Shown here piece by piece: positions 46,192 through 54,039 of a DNA stretch of 64,000 nt. The notes under the pieces were generated by a model that had not been told where the DNA came from, made no database searches, and saw only the letters and a program-made list of their open reading frames with translations. Made by a program: the position numbers and the translations under genes. The stretch spans positions 3,968,001 through 4,032,000 of the forward strand of contig NZ_CP116034.1 of the NCBI RefSeq assembly GCF_027945075.1. Reading direction: 5' to 3'. The first letter of the stretch is position 1; each line of letters starts with the position of its first letter. This DNA comes from Chryseobacterium sp. CY350 (GTDB lineage: Bacteria > Bacteroidota > Bacteroidia > Flavobacteriales > Weeksellaceae).

Positions 46192-46767
46192 TTAATCTAA
46201 TGTGATGTTTTTCCTGATGCGACTTAGTGAAGACTGCGTAACTCCCAAATAAGAAGCAACGTACGAAAGCGGAATTCTATTGACAGCCGTCGGGTAAATT
46301 TCTAAAAACTTCAGGTACCTTGTTGTCGCATCTTCAGAAACAAGCGGACTTCTTCTTTCCACTTTTTGCATCAACGCTCTGGAGATGATTTTATGAACAA
46401 TGTTATCAAATCCTACAATCGTCTGCAAAAGTTCAAGCCAGTCTTTTCTTTGAAAAACAATCATTTTACAATCTGTAACAGCCTGAACATATGCACTCGA
46501 ACAAATTTGATTATCAAAACTTTCTAAATCTACAACCAGATTGTTTTCTTCAATAAAATATTTTGTAATTTCTTCACTTTTATTGTTATAGTAGCAAACA
46601 CGAAGAATTCCGTCGACAATAAATCCGATTTGCTTTGCTATTTTTCCGGCTTCAGAAAAGTATTCTTCTTTTGGAATAGTAACTTCTACAGCTTTGCTTG
46701 CAATGAAATCGATCTGTTGCTGGTTGAGATTACCAAATCTTAGTATAAAATCAAAAAGTTCTTTCAT
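46192..46767 (-). CDS. Crp/Fnr-family transcriptional regulator
   Basis: A 191-residue regulator with an N-terminal cyclic-nucleotide-binding-like domain (about residues 10-115) and a C-terminal winged helix with VASYLGVTQSSLSRIRK as recognition helix. It has no Fnr-type cysteine cluster, so it is unlikely to be a direct oxygen sensor. Bacteroidetes have many such small regulators with unknown ligands. The SDR gene follows 116 bases downstream on the same strand. The shared motif ahead of both genes points to self-control plus control of the reductase. Confidence 0.88.
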   Translation of the reverse strand: MKELFDFILRFGNLNQQQIDFIASKAVEVTIPKEEYFSEAGKIAKQIGFIVDGILRVCYYNNKSEEITKYFIEENNLVVDLESFDNQICSSAYVQAVTDCKMIVFQRKDWLELLQTIVGFDNIVHKIISRALMQKVERRSPLVSEDATTRYLKFLEIYPTAVNRIPLSYVASYLGVTQSSLSRIRKNITLD

Positions 46768-46795
46768 GCGGGAAAGTTAAGAAAACTATGTTTTT

Positions 46796-46819
46796 TAAGA
46801 TTTGTCATTTGGTAAAAAA
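46796..46819 (-). promoter_or_regulatory. Putative operator upstream of the Crp/Fnr-like regulator gene
   Basis: TAAGATTTGTCATTTGG followed by T and A7 (46796-46819), nearly identical to the element before the SDR gene. It lies 28 bases before the regulator's start codon, in a 60-base intergenic gap. Confidence 0.55.
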
Positions 46820-46827
46820 ATGATTAG

Positions 46828-47103
46828 CTAGATTTGTCTTTTGTTACCACATTTTGGACAAAAAGTCGCAGTTTCTGTTCTGTAAGGTTTTTCACAATTT
46901 TCACAATCAGGACCATACATATCAATGAAATGATGCATGATTGCAATATGATTTGTTTCTTCAAAGCCTGTTACATCATTATAATAATTGAGTAATTTGC
47001 TGAAGTTTGGAGCCTTCATCAATTTTTTAGCGTCTTGATATCCTTCAGATAATAATTTTAAAGCAATTTTTCCTTCTTCAGAATTCAACATAGGAACATC
47101 CAT
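46828..47103 (-). CDS. Small conserved protein with C-terminal zinc ribbon
   Basis: A 91-residue protein with a helical N-terminal part (EEGKIALKLLSEGYQDAKKL) and a C-terminal CxxC...CxxC zinc ribbon (CENC and CPKC, residues 66-86). I do not recognise a named family. Most likely it is a small metal-binding adapter. It is the second of two minus-strand small genes; DUF4268 lies 33 bases upstream. Confidence 0.65.
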   Translation of the reverse strand: MDVPMLNSEEGKIALKLLSEGYQDAKKLMKAPNFSKLLNYYNDVTGFEETNHIAIMHHFIDMYGPDCENCEKPYRTETATFCPKCGNKRQI

Positions 47104-47136
47104 TTTGCATCTTCAACAATATCTGACTTTCATATT

Positions 47137-47565
47137 TTAAACATCTTTTATAAAATCCTCATACTCATAATAAAACCTTTCGAAGCCATCCATTTTCTCT
47201 ACAAAAAACTCGAAAATTTGTTGCCAGGTATTTTTATTCAAAACAGAAACTCCCTCTTTTTCTACCCAAATTCTGCTGATGACTTTGCCGTTTTCTAAAG
47301 TGTAAAATTCTTCTTTGTGAAAATCGCCAATATAGTCTTTCAGAATATCTTCAAGTGACCAGATCTTGTTATAATAGGCATCTCTGAAAACTTCATCTTT
47401 CATTTCTATATCTAGAGAAACCTCTGCTTTTTTGTTTTCAGCATTAAATTTAAATGAAAAATCTTTGACTTTGGTACCGTACAAAAGCCATTTTCTCGGA
47501 AACGACTTTCCAAAAGCCGTCCAGAATTCTTTTTTTAATTGCTGTGCTTCCTGTTTACTGAACAT
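47137..47565 (-). CDS. DUF4268 family protein
   Basis: A 142-residue protein. The family segment SKQEAQQLKKEFWTAFGKSFPRKWLLYGTKVKDFSFKF at the N-terminus is diagnostic. I place the start at the ATG at 47565; the 43 codons further upstream in frame do not resemble the family. Function is not known. It is divergent from the Rrf2 regulator of sulfate assimilation and 33 bases upstream of the zinc-ribbon gene. Confidence 0.85.
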   Translation of the reverse strand: MFSKQEAQQLKKEFWTAFGKSFPRKWLLYGTKVKDFSFKFNAENKKAEVSLDIEMKDEVFRDAYYNKIWSLEDILKDYIGDFHKEEFYTLENGKVISRIWVEKEGVSVLNKNTWQQIFEFFVEKMDGFERFYYEYEDFIKDV

Positions 47566-47706
47566 AGAAACAAATTTAGGAAATTTGCACGGAAGATTAA
47601 TGATAGAAAAGTTTATCGGTAACCTCATTCCCTTACTTCCAACACCTGATTTTCGGCTTCCATTAAAGATTGACGGATTTAAAACAATTTTCATACTTTT
47701 GTTCTA

Positions 47707-48114
47707 ATGCTGTCAAAAAAATCTCAATATGCGTTTAAGGCACTTTCATATCTTGTAGAAAAAAGAAATGAAGGTCCTGTTCTTATTTCCGAAATTGCAG
47801 AGCATAAAAAAATTCCATTAAAGTTTCTTGAAAATATTCTTCTGCAGCTGAAAAAATCTGATGTTCTCGACAGTAAAAAAGGAAAAGGCGGAGGTTATTT
47901 TTTAAAAGATCTTCCCGAAAAAGTAACGCTTTCGAAAATTATTCGTCTGGTAAACGGACCGATCGCTATGCTTCCGTGTGTAAGTTTAAATTTTTATGAA
48001 AAGTGTGATGACTGCAATGAAGATCATTGCGGTCTGCACGACGTTTTGATCGAAGTGCGGGACGCTTCACTGAAAATTTTAGACGAAAAAACACTGTTGG
48101 ATCTGATCGACTGA
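47707..48114 (+). CDS. Rrf2-family transcriptional regulator of sulfur assimilation
   Basis: A 135-residue Rrf2 protein with the N-terminal winged helix (SKKSQYAFKALSYLVEKR, FLENILLQLKKSDVLDSKKGKGGGYFL) and, near residues 96-109, cysteines (CVSLN, CDDCNEDHC) placed like the Fe-S ligands of IscR/NsrR-type Rrf2 members. Its place directly ahead of cysH, cysD and cysN suggests it senses cysteine, Fe-S or sulfur status and controls them. Ligand is inferred. Confidence 0.88.
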   Translation: MLSKKSQYAFKALSYLVEKRNEGPVLISEIAEHKKIPLKFLENILLQLKKSDVLDSKKGKGGGYFLKDLPEKVTLSKIIRLVNGPIAMLPCVSLNFYEKCDDCNEDHCGLHDVLIEVRDASLKILDEKTLLDLID

Positions 48115-48138
48115 TTAGATTCACTTTTTTTAAATTAT

Positions 48139-48171
48139 TAGTCGACTGATTTGGTAGGATAGTAATTTTAT
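48139..48171 (+). promoter_or_regulatory. Candidate Rrf2 operator before cysH
   Basis: TTATTAGTCGAC and GTAGGATAGTAAT form an imperfect dyad around TGATTTG, between the regulator gene and cysH. A partial match to a -7 box (GATATTTG, 48174-48181) lies just downstream, so a protein bound here could block transcription. Confidence 0.4.
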
Positions 48172-48202
48172 CTGATATTTGCATGACTTCAATCAATAAA
48201 CT

Positions 48203-48895
48203 ATGATTTCAAAAGAAGATGCAGAGATACTGAAACAGCTTTCAGCAGAGCACGGATTAAAATTTATCTCAGGAAAATTCTCTCAAGGAGTTGTTTTTTC
48301 CACTTCGCTTGGGCAGGAAGATCAAGTTGTTACCGATATGATTTTCAGGAATCAACTGCCTATAAAAGTTTTCACTTTAGATACCGGAAGACTTTTTTAT
48401 GAGCATTACGATCTACTTTCTAAAAACAATTCGAGATATAAAACCAAAACGGAAGTTTATTTTCCGGAAGCTTCTGATGTTGAGCAATATGTGAATGAAA
48501 AAGGCATCAATGCTTTTTATCATTCCGTAGAAAACAGAAAAGAATGTTGCTTCATCAGAAAGGTAAAACCTCTAAACCGAGCTTTGGAAAATGCGCAAAT
48601 CTGGATCACAGGACTTCGTTCTGATCAATCGGAAAACCGCGAAAATATGCCGATCATCGAGTGGGATGAAGACCGAAAACTTTTTAAATACAATCCCTTG
48701 ATCAATTGGTCTTATCAGGAAGTTCTCAATTATCTGGAACAAAATAACGTTCAGGAATTGGCTTTACACAAAAAAGGATTTATAAGCGTTGGTTGTCAGC
48801 CCTGCACAAGAGCAATCGAAGAAGGCGAAAATCCTCGCGCAGGACGTTGGTGGTGGGAAAGTTCACAAAAAGAATGCGGGCTGCATTCACATTAA
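48203..48895 (+). CDS. cysH: Adenylyl-sulfate (APS) reductase, CysH family with Fe-S ligands
   Basis: A 230-residue PAPS/APS reductase family enzyme. Two Cys pairs, Cys115-Cys116 in RKECCFIRK and Cys198/Cys201 in VGCQPC, are the [4Fe-4S] ligands that mark APS-reducing members, and Cys225 in KECGLH is the redox-active cysteine. It converts activated sulfate to sulfite in the cytosol. The absence of cysC beside it agrees with direct use of APS. It is the first structural gene of the sulfate operon, followed by cysD 21 bases later. Confidence 0.92.
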   Translation: MISKEDAEILKQLSAEHGLKFISGKFSQGVVFSTSLGQEDQVVTDMIFRNQLPIKVFTLDTGRLFYEHYDLLSKNNSRYKTKTEVYFPEASDVEQYVNEKGINAFYHSVENRKECCFIRKVKPLNRALENAQIWITGLRSDQSENRENMPIIEWDEDRKLFKYNPLINWSYQEVLNYLEQNNVQELALHKKGFISVGCQPCTRAIEEGENPRAGRWWWESSQKECGLHSH

Positions 48896-48916
48896 TTCAA
48901 ATTTTTCAGAAATAAA

Positions 48917-49825
48917 ATGAGTACACATAAATTAGATTATCTGGAACAGCTGGAAGCCGAGAGCATTTATATCATGCGCGAAATTGCAGCACAATTCGAG
49001 AAACCGGCTTTACTTTTCAGTGGCGGAAAAGATTCAATTACACTGGTACATTTGGCTAAAAAAGCTTTTGCTCCGATGAAAATTCCGTTTCCTTTGGTAC
49101 ATATTGATACAGGACACAATTTCCCTGAAGCCTTGCAGTTCAGAGATTATTACGCTGAAAGTATTGGCGCAGAGCTGATTGTCAGAAAAGTGGAAGATAC
49201 TATTAAAGCTAAAAATTTAACTGAACCGAAAGGAAAATTTGCCTCAAGAAACTGGTTGCAAACGCATACTTTATTAGATACAATTGAAGAATTTCAGTTT
49301 GATGCGTGCATTGGCGGTGCAAGAAGAGATGAGGAAAAAGCCAGAGCGAAAGAACGTTTTTTCTCAGTTCGTGATGAGTTTGGTCAGTGGGATCCGAAGT
49401 TACAGCGTCCGGAATTGTGGAATATTTACAACGGAAGAATCAATAAAGGTGAAAATGTGAGGGTTTTCCCGATTTCAAACTGGACGGAGCTCGATGTCTG
49501 GAATTATATTAAAAAAGAGAATATCCAGTTGCCTTCCATTTATTTTGCTCACGATCGTGATGTAATTGAATTTGAAGGACAGTTAATTGCGGTCTCAGAT
49601 TTTATTCAGATTGATGAAAATGACGAGATTTTAAATAAAAAAGTGCGTTACAGAACTGTTGGAGATATGACTTGTACCGCAGCAGTAGAAAGTTTTGCTG
49701 AAACGTTGGATGAGGTCGTCACAGAAATTACCGCTTCAAAAATTTCAGAAAGAGGAGAAACCCGAATTGATGATAAAGTGACAGAAGCAGCAATGGAAGA
49801 TAGAAAAAAAGGAGGGTATTTTTAA
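48917..49825 (+). CDS. cysD: Sulfate adenylyltransferase subunit 2
   Basis: A 302-residue ATP pyrophosphatase-type subunit of ATP sulfurylase. The PP-loop SGGKDS is at residues 35-40. It makes APS from ATP and sulfate, driven by GTP hydrolysis in CysN. Family segments DTGHNFPEALQFRDYYAE and GGARRDEEKARAKER are intact. It lies between cysH and cysN. Confidence 0.95.
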   Translation: MSTHKLDYLEQLEAESIYIMREIAAQFEKPALLFSGGKDSITLVHLAKKAFAPMKIPFPLVHIDTGHNFPEALQFRDYYAESIGAELIVRKVEDTIKAKNLTEPKGKFASRNWLQTHTLLDTIEEFQFDACIGGARRDEEKARAKERFFSVRDEFGQWDPKLQRPELWNIYNGRINKGENVRVFPISNWTELDVWNYIKKENIQLPSIYFAHDRDVIEFEGQLIAVSDFIQIDENDEILNKKVRYRTVGDMTCTAAVESFAETLDEVVTEITASKISERGETRIDDKVTEAAMEDRKKGGYF

Positions 49826-49888
49826 GCAATGAATAGTAAGCCTTCACAACTCATCATTTAACATTCACAACTTATAACTAAAATTAAC

Positions 49889-51130
49889 GTGGACATATTA
49901 AGATTTATCACTGCCGGAAGTGTAGACGACGGGAAAAGTACTCTGATCGGAAGACTTTTGTATGACAGTAAAAATATATTGATTGATCAGCTTGAAGCTT
50001 TAGAAAAACAGTCAAAAAATAAAAACGAAAATGGTGTCGACCTTGCAATTCTTACCGATGGTTTGAGAGCAGAAAGAGAGCAAGGAATAACGATTGACGT
50101 TGCTTACAGATATTTTTCTACCCCAAAGAGGAAATTTATTATTGCAGATGCTCCGGGACATATTCAGTACACGAGAAATATGATTACGGGTGCTTCAAAT
50201 TCACAATTGATTGTTATTCTGATTGATGCAAGACAGGGGGTGATCGAACAAACCAGAAGACATTCAATTATCGCGTCATTGTTGAGGATGAAAAATGTTG
50301 TTGTAGCGATCAATAAAATGGATTTGGTTGATTATTCTGAGAAGGTTTATAACGATATTAAAACTCAATATGAATTAGTTGCACAAAAATTAGGTTTGGA
50401 AAACGTAAGTTATTTCCCGATTTCGGCCTTTCATGGGGACAATATTGTAGATAAATCTTCGAAAACCGATTGGTATAAAGGTTCTACACTTTTAGACTTT
50501 CTTGAAACTGTAGAAATTGCTGAAAATAAAGATGTTGACCAGCCAAGATTTCAGGTGCAATATGTGATTCGCCCGCAAACCGATAAATTGCATGATTACA
50601 GAGGCTACGCAGGTGAAGTTATTTCAGGAGTTTACAAAAAAGGAGATGAGGTAACCATTCTTCCGCAAAATATTCAGACCAAAATTTCAAAGATAGAAAC
50701 CGGCGGAAAAGAAGTTGATTTTGTTTTTACCAATCAGCCCGCAGTTTTACATATTGAAGATGATATTGACATCAGTCGCGGAGATTTTATCGTTAAAACT
50801 GAAAGTCAGCCTCAAGTTGAAAACGAGTTTGAAGCCGTTGTTTGCTGGCTTGATAAGAAAGAACTGAATGAAGGAAATAAATATTTTATTCAGCATAAAA
50901 GCAAAACTTTGAAAGCAATCGTCAAAGAAATTGAATACAAAATTGATGTGAATACTTTAGAGAAAACGCCCATTACAGAAAGTGTTAAACTGAATGAAGT
51001 TGTGAAAGTTCGTTTAAAAACTGCTTCGCCTTTAGTTTTTGATAGTTTTGAAAAGAGTAAATCTACAGGAAATGCAATATTGGTTGACGAAACAAGTAAT
51101 TCTACAGTGGGAGCTGTAATGATTTTATAA
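49889..51130 (+). CDS. cysN: Sulfate adenylyltransferase subunit 1 (GTPase)
   Basis: A 413-residue translation-factor-like GTPase. The P-loop is GSVDDGKS (residues 10-17), DAPGH and NKMD follow. It activates CysD for APS synthesis. The start is a GTG at 49889, as the conserved MDILRFITAGSVDDGKS begins there. It has no CysC (APS kinase) fusion, which again points to APS as the reduced form. The 63-base gap from cysD holds a degenerate CATTTA/CACAACTTA tract. Confidence 0.95.
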   Translation: MDILRFITAGSVDDGKSTLIGRLLYDSKNILIDQLEALEKQSKNKNENGVDLAILTDGLRAEREQGITIDVAYRYFSTPKRKFIIADAPGHIQYTRNMITGASNSQLIVILIDARQGVIEQTRRHSIIASLLRMKNVVVAINKMDLVDYSEKVYNDIKTQYELVAQKLGLENVSYFPISAFHGDNIVDKSSKTDWYKGSTLLDFLETVEIAENKDVDQPRFQVQYVIRPQTDKLHDYRGYAGEVISGVYKKGDEVTILPQNIQTKISKIETGGKEVDFVFTNQPAVLHIEDDIDISRGDFIVKTESQPQVENEFEAVVCWLDKKELNEGNKYFIQHKSKTLKAIVKEIEYKIDVNTLEKTPITESVKLNEVVKVRLKTASPLVFDSFEKSKSTGNAILVDETSNSTVGAVMIL

Positions 51131-51131
51131 T

Positions 51132-52016
51132 ATGGTGATTACGAGGAAAGTTCAGATAAGATTAAACATTTTATTAATCACGGTTGCCTTATTATTTATT
51201 GTGGTATTCTCGATGTATGAAATGGGCTATCTTGATGAGCTTTTAACGATATTAGCAAAAGACAATTATATTTTTTACTGGATGATGCTGGTAGGATTTT
51301 TGGCAGAAATCGTAGCCGGATCAATGGGAATGGGTTACGGTGTAATTTGTACAACAACCCTTTTATTGCTGAATATTCCGCCGCATATTGTGAGTGCAAG
51401 TATTCATTCGGCAGAAAGTTTTACAACGGCGGCAGGAAGCATCAGTCATATTCAACTGAAGAATGTTAGTAAAAGTTTAGTTAAAAAACTTGCAATTCCG
51501 GCAGTTATCGGAGCGATCATTGGAGCTTTATGTCTTACTTACGTTGGAGAATATTATTCAAAAATTACGAAAACTGTTATTGCTTTTTATACTTTATATC
51601 TCGGTTTTCAGATTTTGTCGAATGCTTTTAAACCTAAACAGAATAAATCTTTAAAAAAGAAAACAAATCTTACAAGGCTCGGCGTAATCGGTGGTTTTAT
51701 CGATTCTTTTGCCGGTGGAGGATGGGGCCCTTTAGTAACGGGAACTTTAATTAAAAACAGTTTTACCCCAAGATTTGCGGTAGGAAGTTCTACGGTTGCA
51801 AAATTTATCCTTACGCTTACCGCTGCAATTACCTTTATTTTCACATTAGGAATTCAGCATTGGAATATTATTTTAGGACTTTTATTTGGAGGAATCATCA
51901 CCGCGCCTTTTTCGGCAATGCTTACCACAAAACTTCCTATGAAAAAAATGTTTATCGTGATCGGAACTTTGGTGATTGTGATGAGTTCGATCACGATCTT
52001 TAAATCTATTTTTTAA
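51132..52016 (+). CDS. TauE/SafE family sulfite exporter-like permease
   Basis: A 294-residue inner-membrane protein with about eight hydrophobic segments and the TauE/SafE signatures MVGFLAEIVAGSMGMGYGV and GGFIDSFAGGGWGPLVTGTLI. It starts 1 base after the cysN stop, so it is the end of the sulfate operon. The family moves sulfite, sulfate or related organosulfur anions; in this place it may import sulfate or relieve sulfite excess. The direction cannot be told from sequence. Confidence 0.88.
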   Translation: MVITRKVQIRLNILLITVALLFIVVFSMYEMGYLDELLTILAKDNYIFYWMMLVGFLAEIVAGSMGMGYGVICTTTLLLLNIPPHIVSASIHSAESFTTAAGSISHIQLKNVSKSLVKKLAIPAVIGAIIGALCLTYVGEYYSKITKTVIAFYTLYLGFQILSNAFKPKQNKSLKKKTNLTRLGVIGGFIDSFAGGGWGPLVTGTLIKNSFTPRFAVGSSTVAKFILTLTAAITFIFTLGIQHWNIILGLLFGGIITAPFSAMLTTKLPMKKMFIVIGTLVIVMSSITIFKSIF

Positions 52017-52068
52017 TCTGATTTATTTAAATTTGAAATACGAGGTGATTTTGAATCGCTAAATGATC

Positions 52069-52076
52069 TACATTTG
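52069..52076 (+). promoter_or_regulatory. -7 promoter element of the monooxygenase-like gene
   Basis: TACATTTG matches TAnnTTTG and lies 18 bases before the ATG at 52094. A TTG at 52051-52053 is 15 bases upstream, slightly short of the usual spacing. Confidence 0.5.
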
Positions 52077-52093
52077 CATCCTAAAAATATATC

Positions 52094-52384
52094 ATGAATT
52101 TACACATTGTTGCGCTTTTCAGGTTTAATGAAAGTTATCTGATGGAAGCCGTAGAACTTTTTCAGACTTTGGTGAGAGAAACGAGAAAGGAAGACGGATG
52201 TCTTCAGTATGATTTAATTGAAGATAACGAGCAGAAAGGAACTTTTTTCATAATTGAGCTTTGGGAAAGTGCGGAACACCACAATCATCACAACGGAGCA
52301 GATCATCTGTTGAATTTCAGAAAAGATGCTTCAAAAATTCTGACAGAAAACATTCAGGTTTATAAAGGTTTCAAAGTGTATTAA
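52094..52384 (+). CDS. Antibiotic biosynthesis monooxygenase (ABM) domain protein, YgiN-like
   Basis: A 96-residue ferredoxin-fold protein of the ABM family. The pattern MNLHIVALFRF, LVRETRKEDGCLQYDL, FFIIELWESAEHHNHH and HLLNF is typical of putative quinol monooxygenases such as YgiN. Members form dimers and oxidise quinols or small aromatics without cofactors. Role here is unknown. A strong terminator follows. Confidence 0.85.
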   Translation: MNLHIVALFRFNESYLMEAVELFQTLVRETRKEDGCLQYDLIEDNEQKGTFFIIELWESAEHHNHHNGADHLLNFRKDASKILTENIQVYKGFKVY

Positions 52385-52413
52385 TTTTAACTTGAACTTT
52401 AATAATAAAATGC

Positions 52414-52448
52414 AAAGGCAGTTTCATCATTTTTGAAACTGCCTTTTA
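52414..52448 (+). terminator. Rho-independent terminator after the ABM gene
   Basis: AAAGGCAGTTTCA (52414-52426) pairs perfectly with TGAAACTGCCTTT (52434-52446). Confidence 0.88.
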
Positions 52449-52564
52449 TAGAAAAAATAGAAAGTATTAATTTTTAAGTTAAATGTTAAAATGTCCATTT
52501 GCTTTGCAGTGAATTTTAAATTTCACCATTAAAAAAATAATGCTAATTCACGATTCACTTTTTC

Positions 52565-53842
52565 TTATTTTACAATTAATTTTTTAGTCTCTGTGCTTCC
52601 GCCATAGGTAATTTTTACAATATAATTTCCTGATGGAAGATGAGATAAATTTAAATCTTGCTTGTAGAAACCTGCTTGATTCGTCAATTCTGCAGTATAA
52701 ACTTTTTTTCCTGTAAGATCATAAACTTCTACATTTCCTTTATAATTAGATTTTTCTTTTACATCAAATAACACAGTCACTTTTTTATCAGCAGTCGTGG
52801 GATTCGGATAAAGACCGAAAGAAGCTTTTTTGCCGACTTCTGTTACATCTAAGATGGAAGTGATATTTTTATATTTAAAATACATATTACCTGTTGTAGC
52901 TCCACCATTTTGTGTGAAAAACATTCTGTAATACGTGTTTCCCTGTTTTACGTAATAAACGATGTCACTGTAAACTCCTTGAGTTGGTTTCCAACTGTGC
53001 CCTATTGTTGTAATATTACTTGAAAATGCTGTCGTTGCAGGTAAATTTGCAATTGAACTATCCTGAATTTCGGGTTGCACTTTTGCAATCGTAACGTTTG
53101 GGCTTTGGATTACACCAGACAATCTGTACATCATAATATTCGCGTAGAACGACCAATATCTTGTAAACATAAGATCCCAGTCTGTTTTTGGCGGTTCCAT
53201 ATTGGCAACTTTATCTCCTGTTGCAAATGAGAAATAATTAAAAAATGCGTCGTCAGTTCCGTTTGCTATTGTTTTAGTTTGAGTGGCATCCCAGACAGAA
53301 GAAGTAGCATTCCATTTAGAATATTTGAAAGTATAGCCACCATAATAATCCTGAATCATGAATTTATAGTATTCTCCAGTCGTTGCATATTTTAAGACAA
53401 AAATTACATTTCCTTCAACATGATGATTTGCGACGTTGTAAGATCCCCAACCGTAAGGTGCAGATCCTTGTTCGAAAGCGCCATCCTGAAGTGTCGTCGT
53501 TACATCCGGATTGTAAAGCGGAGCGCCCCAGGAAGTTATATTTGAAATGCTGATATTATCCCAATTTGCTGCAACATTTGAAGCTTCATAAACTTCGATG
53601 TTTTGAGCATCATTAATTCTAGTTCCGAAGCTCATTGTAGAATTTCTGTAGAAGGCAACGTCCCATGTATTTGCGGGTTGCGAAACAATATTATTTGAGC
53701 TGAAATCAAAAAATACACGGTTTTGATAATTTGCTCCCGTTGTTAAATTTACAGAAGTATATCCGTTTGCATCTGCCTGAGCCCACGTAGTTTGCTGCAC
53801 GGTGAAAGCAAATAATGAAGCTAAAAGTAATTTTGTTTTCAT
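52565..53842 (-). CDS. HmuY-like exported protein with T9SS sorting domain
   Basis: A 425-residue protein with a signal peptide (to about residue 22, TWAQ), a body carrying two W-D-x-x-F motifs (NTWDVAFYRN and KTDWDLMFTRYW) and a C-terminal T9SS sorting domain (FGLYPNPTTADKKV). The same paired motifs occur in the HmuY lipoprotein gene of the neighbouring operon (RTDWDLALYSG, KNKWDICFTVF). I infer an HmuY-type fold and so a secreted or surface haem-capturing role. It is divergent from the receptor operon and shares its operator-like element. Confidence 0.75.
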   Translation of the reverse strand: MKTKLLLASLFAFTVQQTTWAQADANGYTSVNLTTGANYQNRVFFDFSSNNIVSQPANTWDVAFYRNSTMSFGTRINDAQNIEVYEASNVAANWDNISISNITSWGAPLYNPDVTTTLQDGAFEQGSAPYGWGSYNVANHHVEGNVIFVLKYATTGEYYKFMIQDYYGGYTFKYSKWNATSSVWDATQTKTIANGTDDAFFNYFSFATGDKVANMEPPKTDWDLMFTRYWSFYANIMMYRLSGVIQSPNVTIAKVQPEIQDSSIANLPATTAFSSNITTIGHSWKPTQGVYSDIVYYVKQGNTYYRMFFTQNGGATTGNMYFKYKNITSILDVTEVGKKASFGLYPNPTTADKKVTVLFDVKEKSNYKGNVEVYDLTGKKVYTAELTNQAGFYKQDLNLSHLPSGNYIVKITYGGSTETKKLIVK

Positions 53843-53856
53843 AGCTGATTTTCTTA

Positions 53857-53873
53857 TTTAGAATTATTCTACA
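53857..53873. promoter_or_regulatory. Palindromic operator downstream of the HmuY-like gene's promoter
   Basis: TTTAGAATTATTCTACA is a nearly perfect 8-1-8 palindrome between the -7 box and the start codon of the minus-strand HmuY-like gene. It fits the consensus TTTAGAAT-n-ATTCTAAA that I derive from the other elements of this locus. Confidence 0.55.
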
Positions 53874-53879
53874 AAACTA
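53872..53879 (-). promoter_or_regulatory. -7 promoter element of the HmuY-like gene (minus strand)
   Basis: The minus strand reads TAGTTTTG, matching TAnnTTTG, 29 bases before the start codon. Confidence 0.55.
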
Positions 53880-53887
53880 AGTAATTA

Positions 53888-53905
53888 TTTTTAATCAGTC
53901 TAAAT
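53888..53905. promoter_or_regulatory. Haem-locus operator, copy 1 (candidate Fur box)
   Basis: TTTTTAATCAGTCTAAAT matches 15 of 18 positions of the element at 54883-54900 and 55047-55064. It lies 8 bases upstream of the -7 box of the HmuY-like gene, where a repressor would block RNA polymerase. Confidence 0.6.
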
Positions 53906-53983
53906 AAAAATATGACATTTATCTTTTGGTGATTATTTAGGTACGAAACTTAGTTGATAATATATTGATATTTATATATATAA

Positions 53984-54018
53984 GTAAAAAAAGCTGACCA
54001 CAATTTGTAGTCAGCTTT
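53984..54018 (-). terminator. Terminator of the second T9SS protein gene (minus strand)
   Basis: AAAGCTGAC (53990-53998) pairs perfectly with GTCAGCTTT (54010-54018). On the minus strand it is followed by a run of seven T. Confidence 0.88.
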
Positions 54019-54039
54019 AAAATTATTATAAAAAGAATT

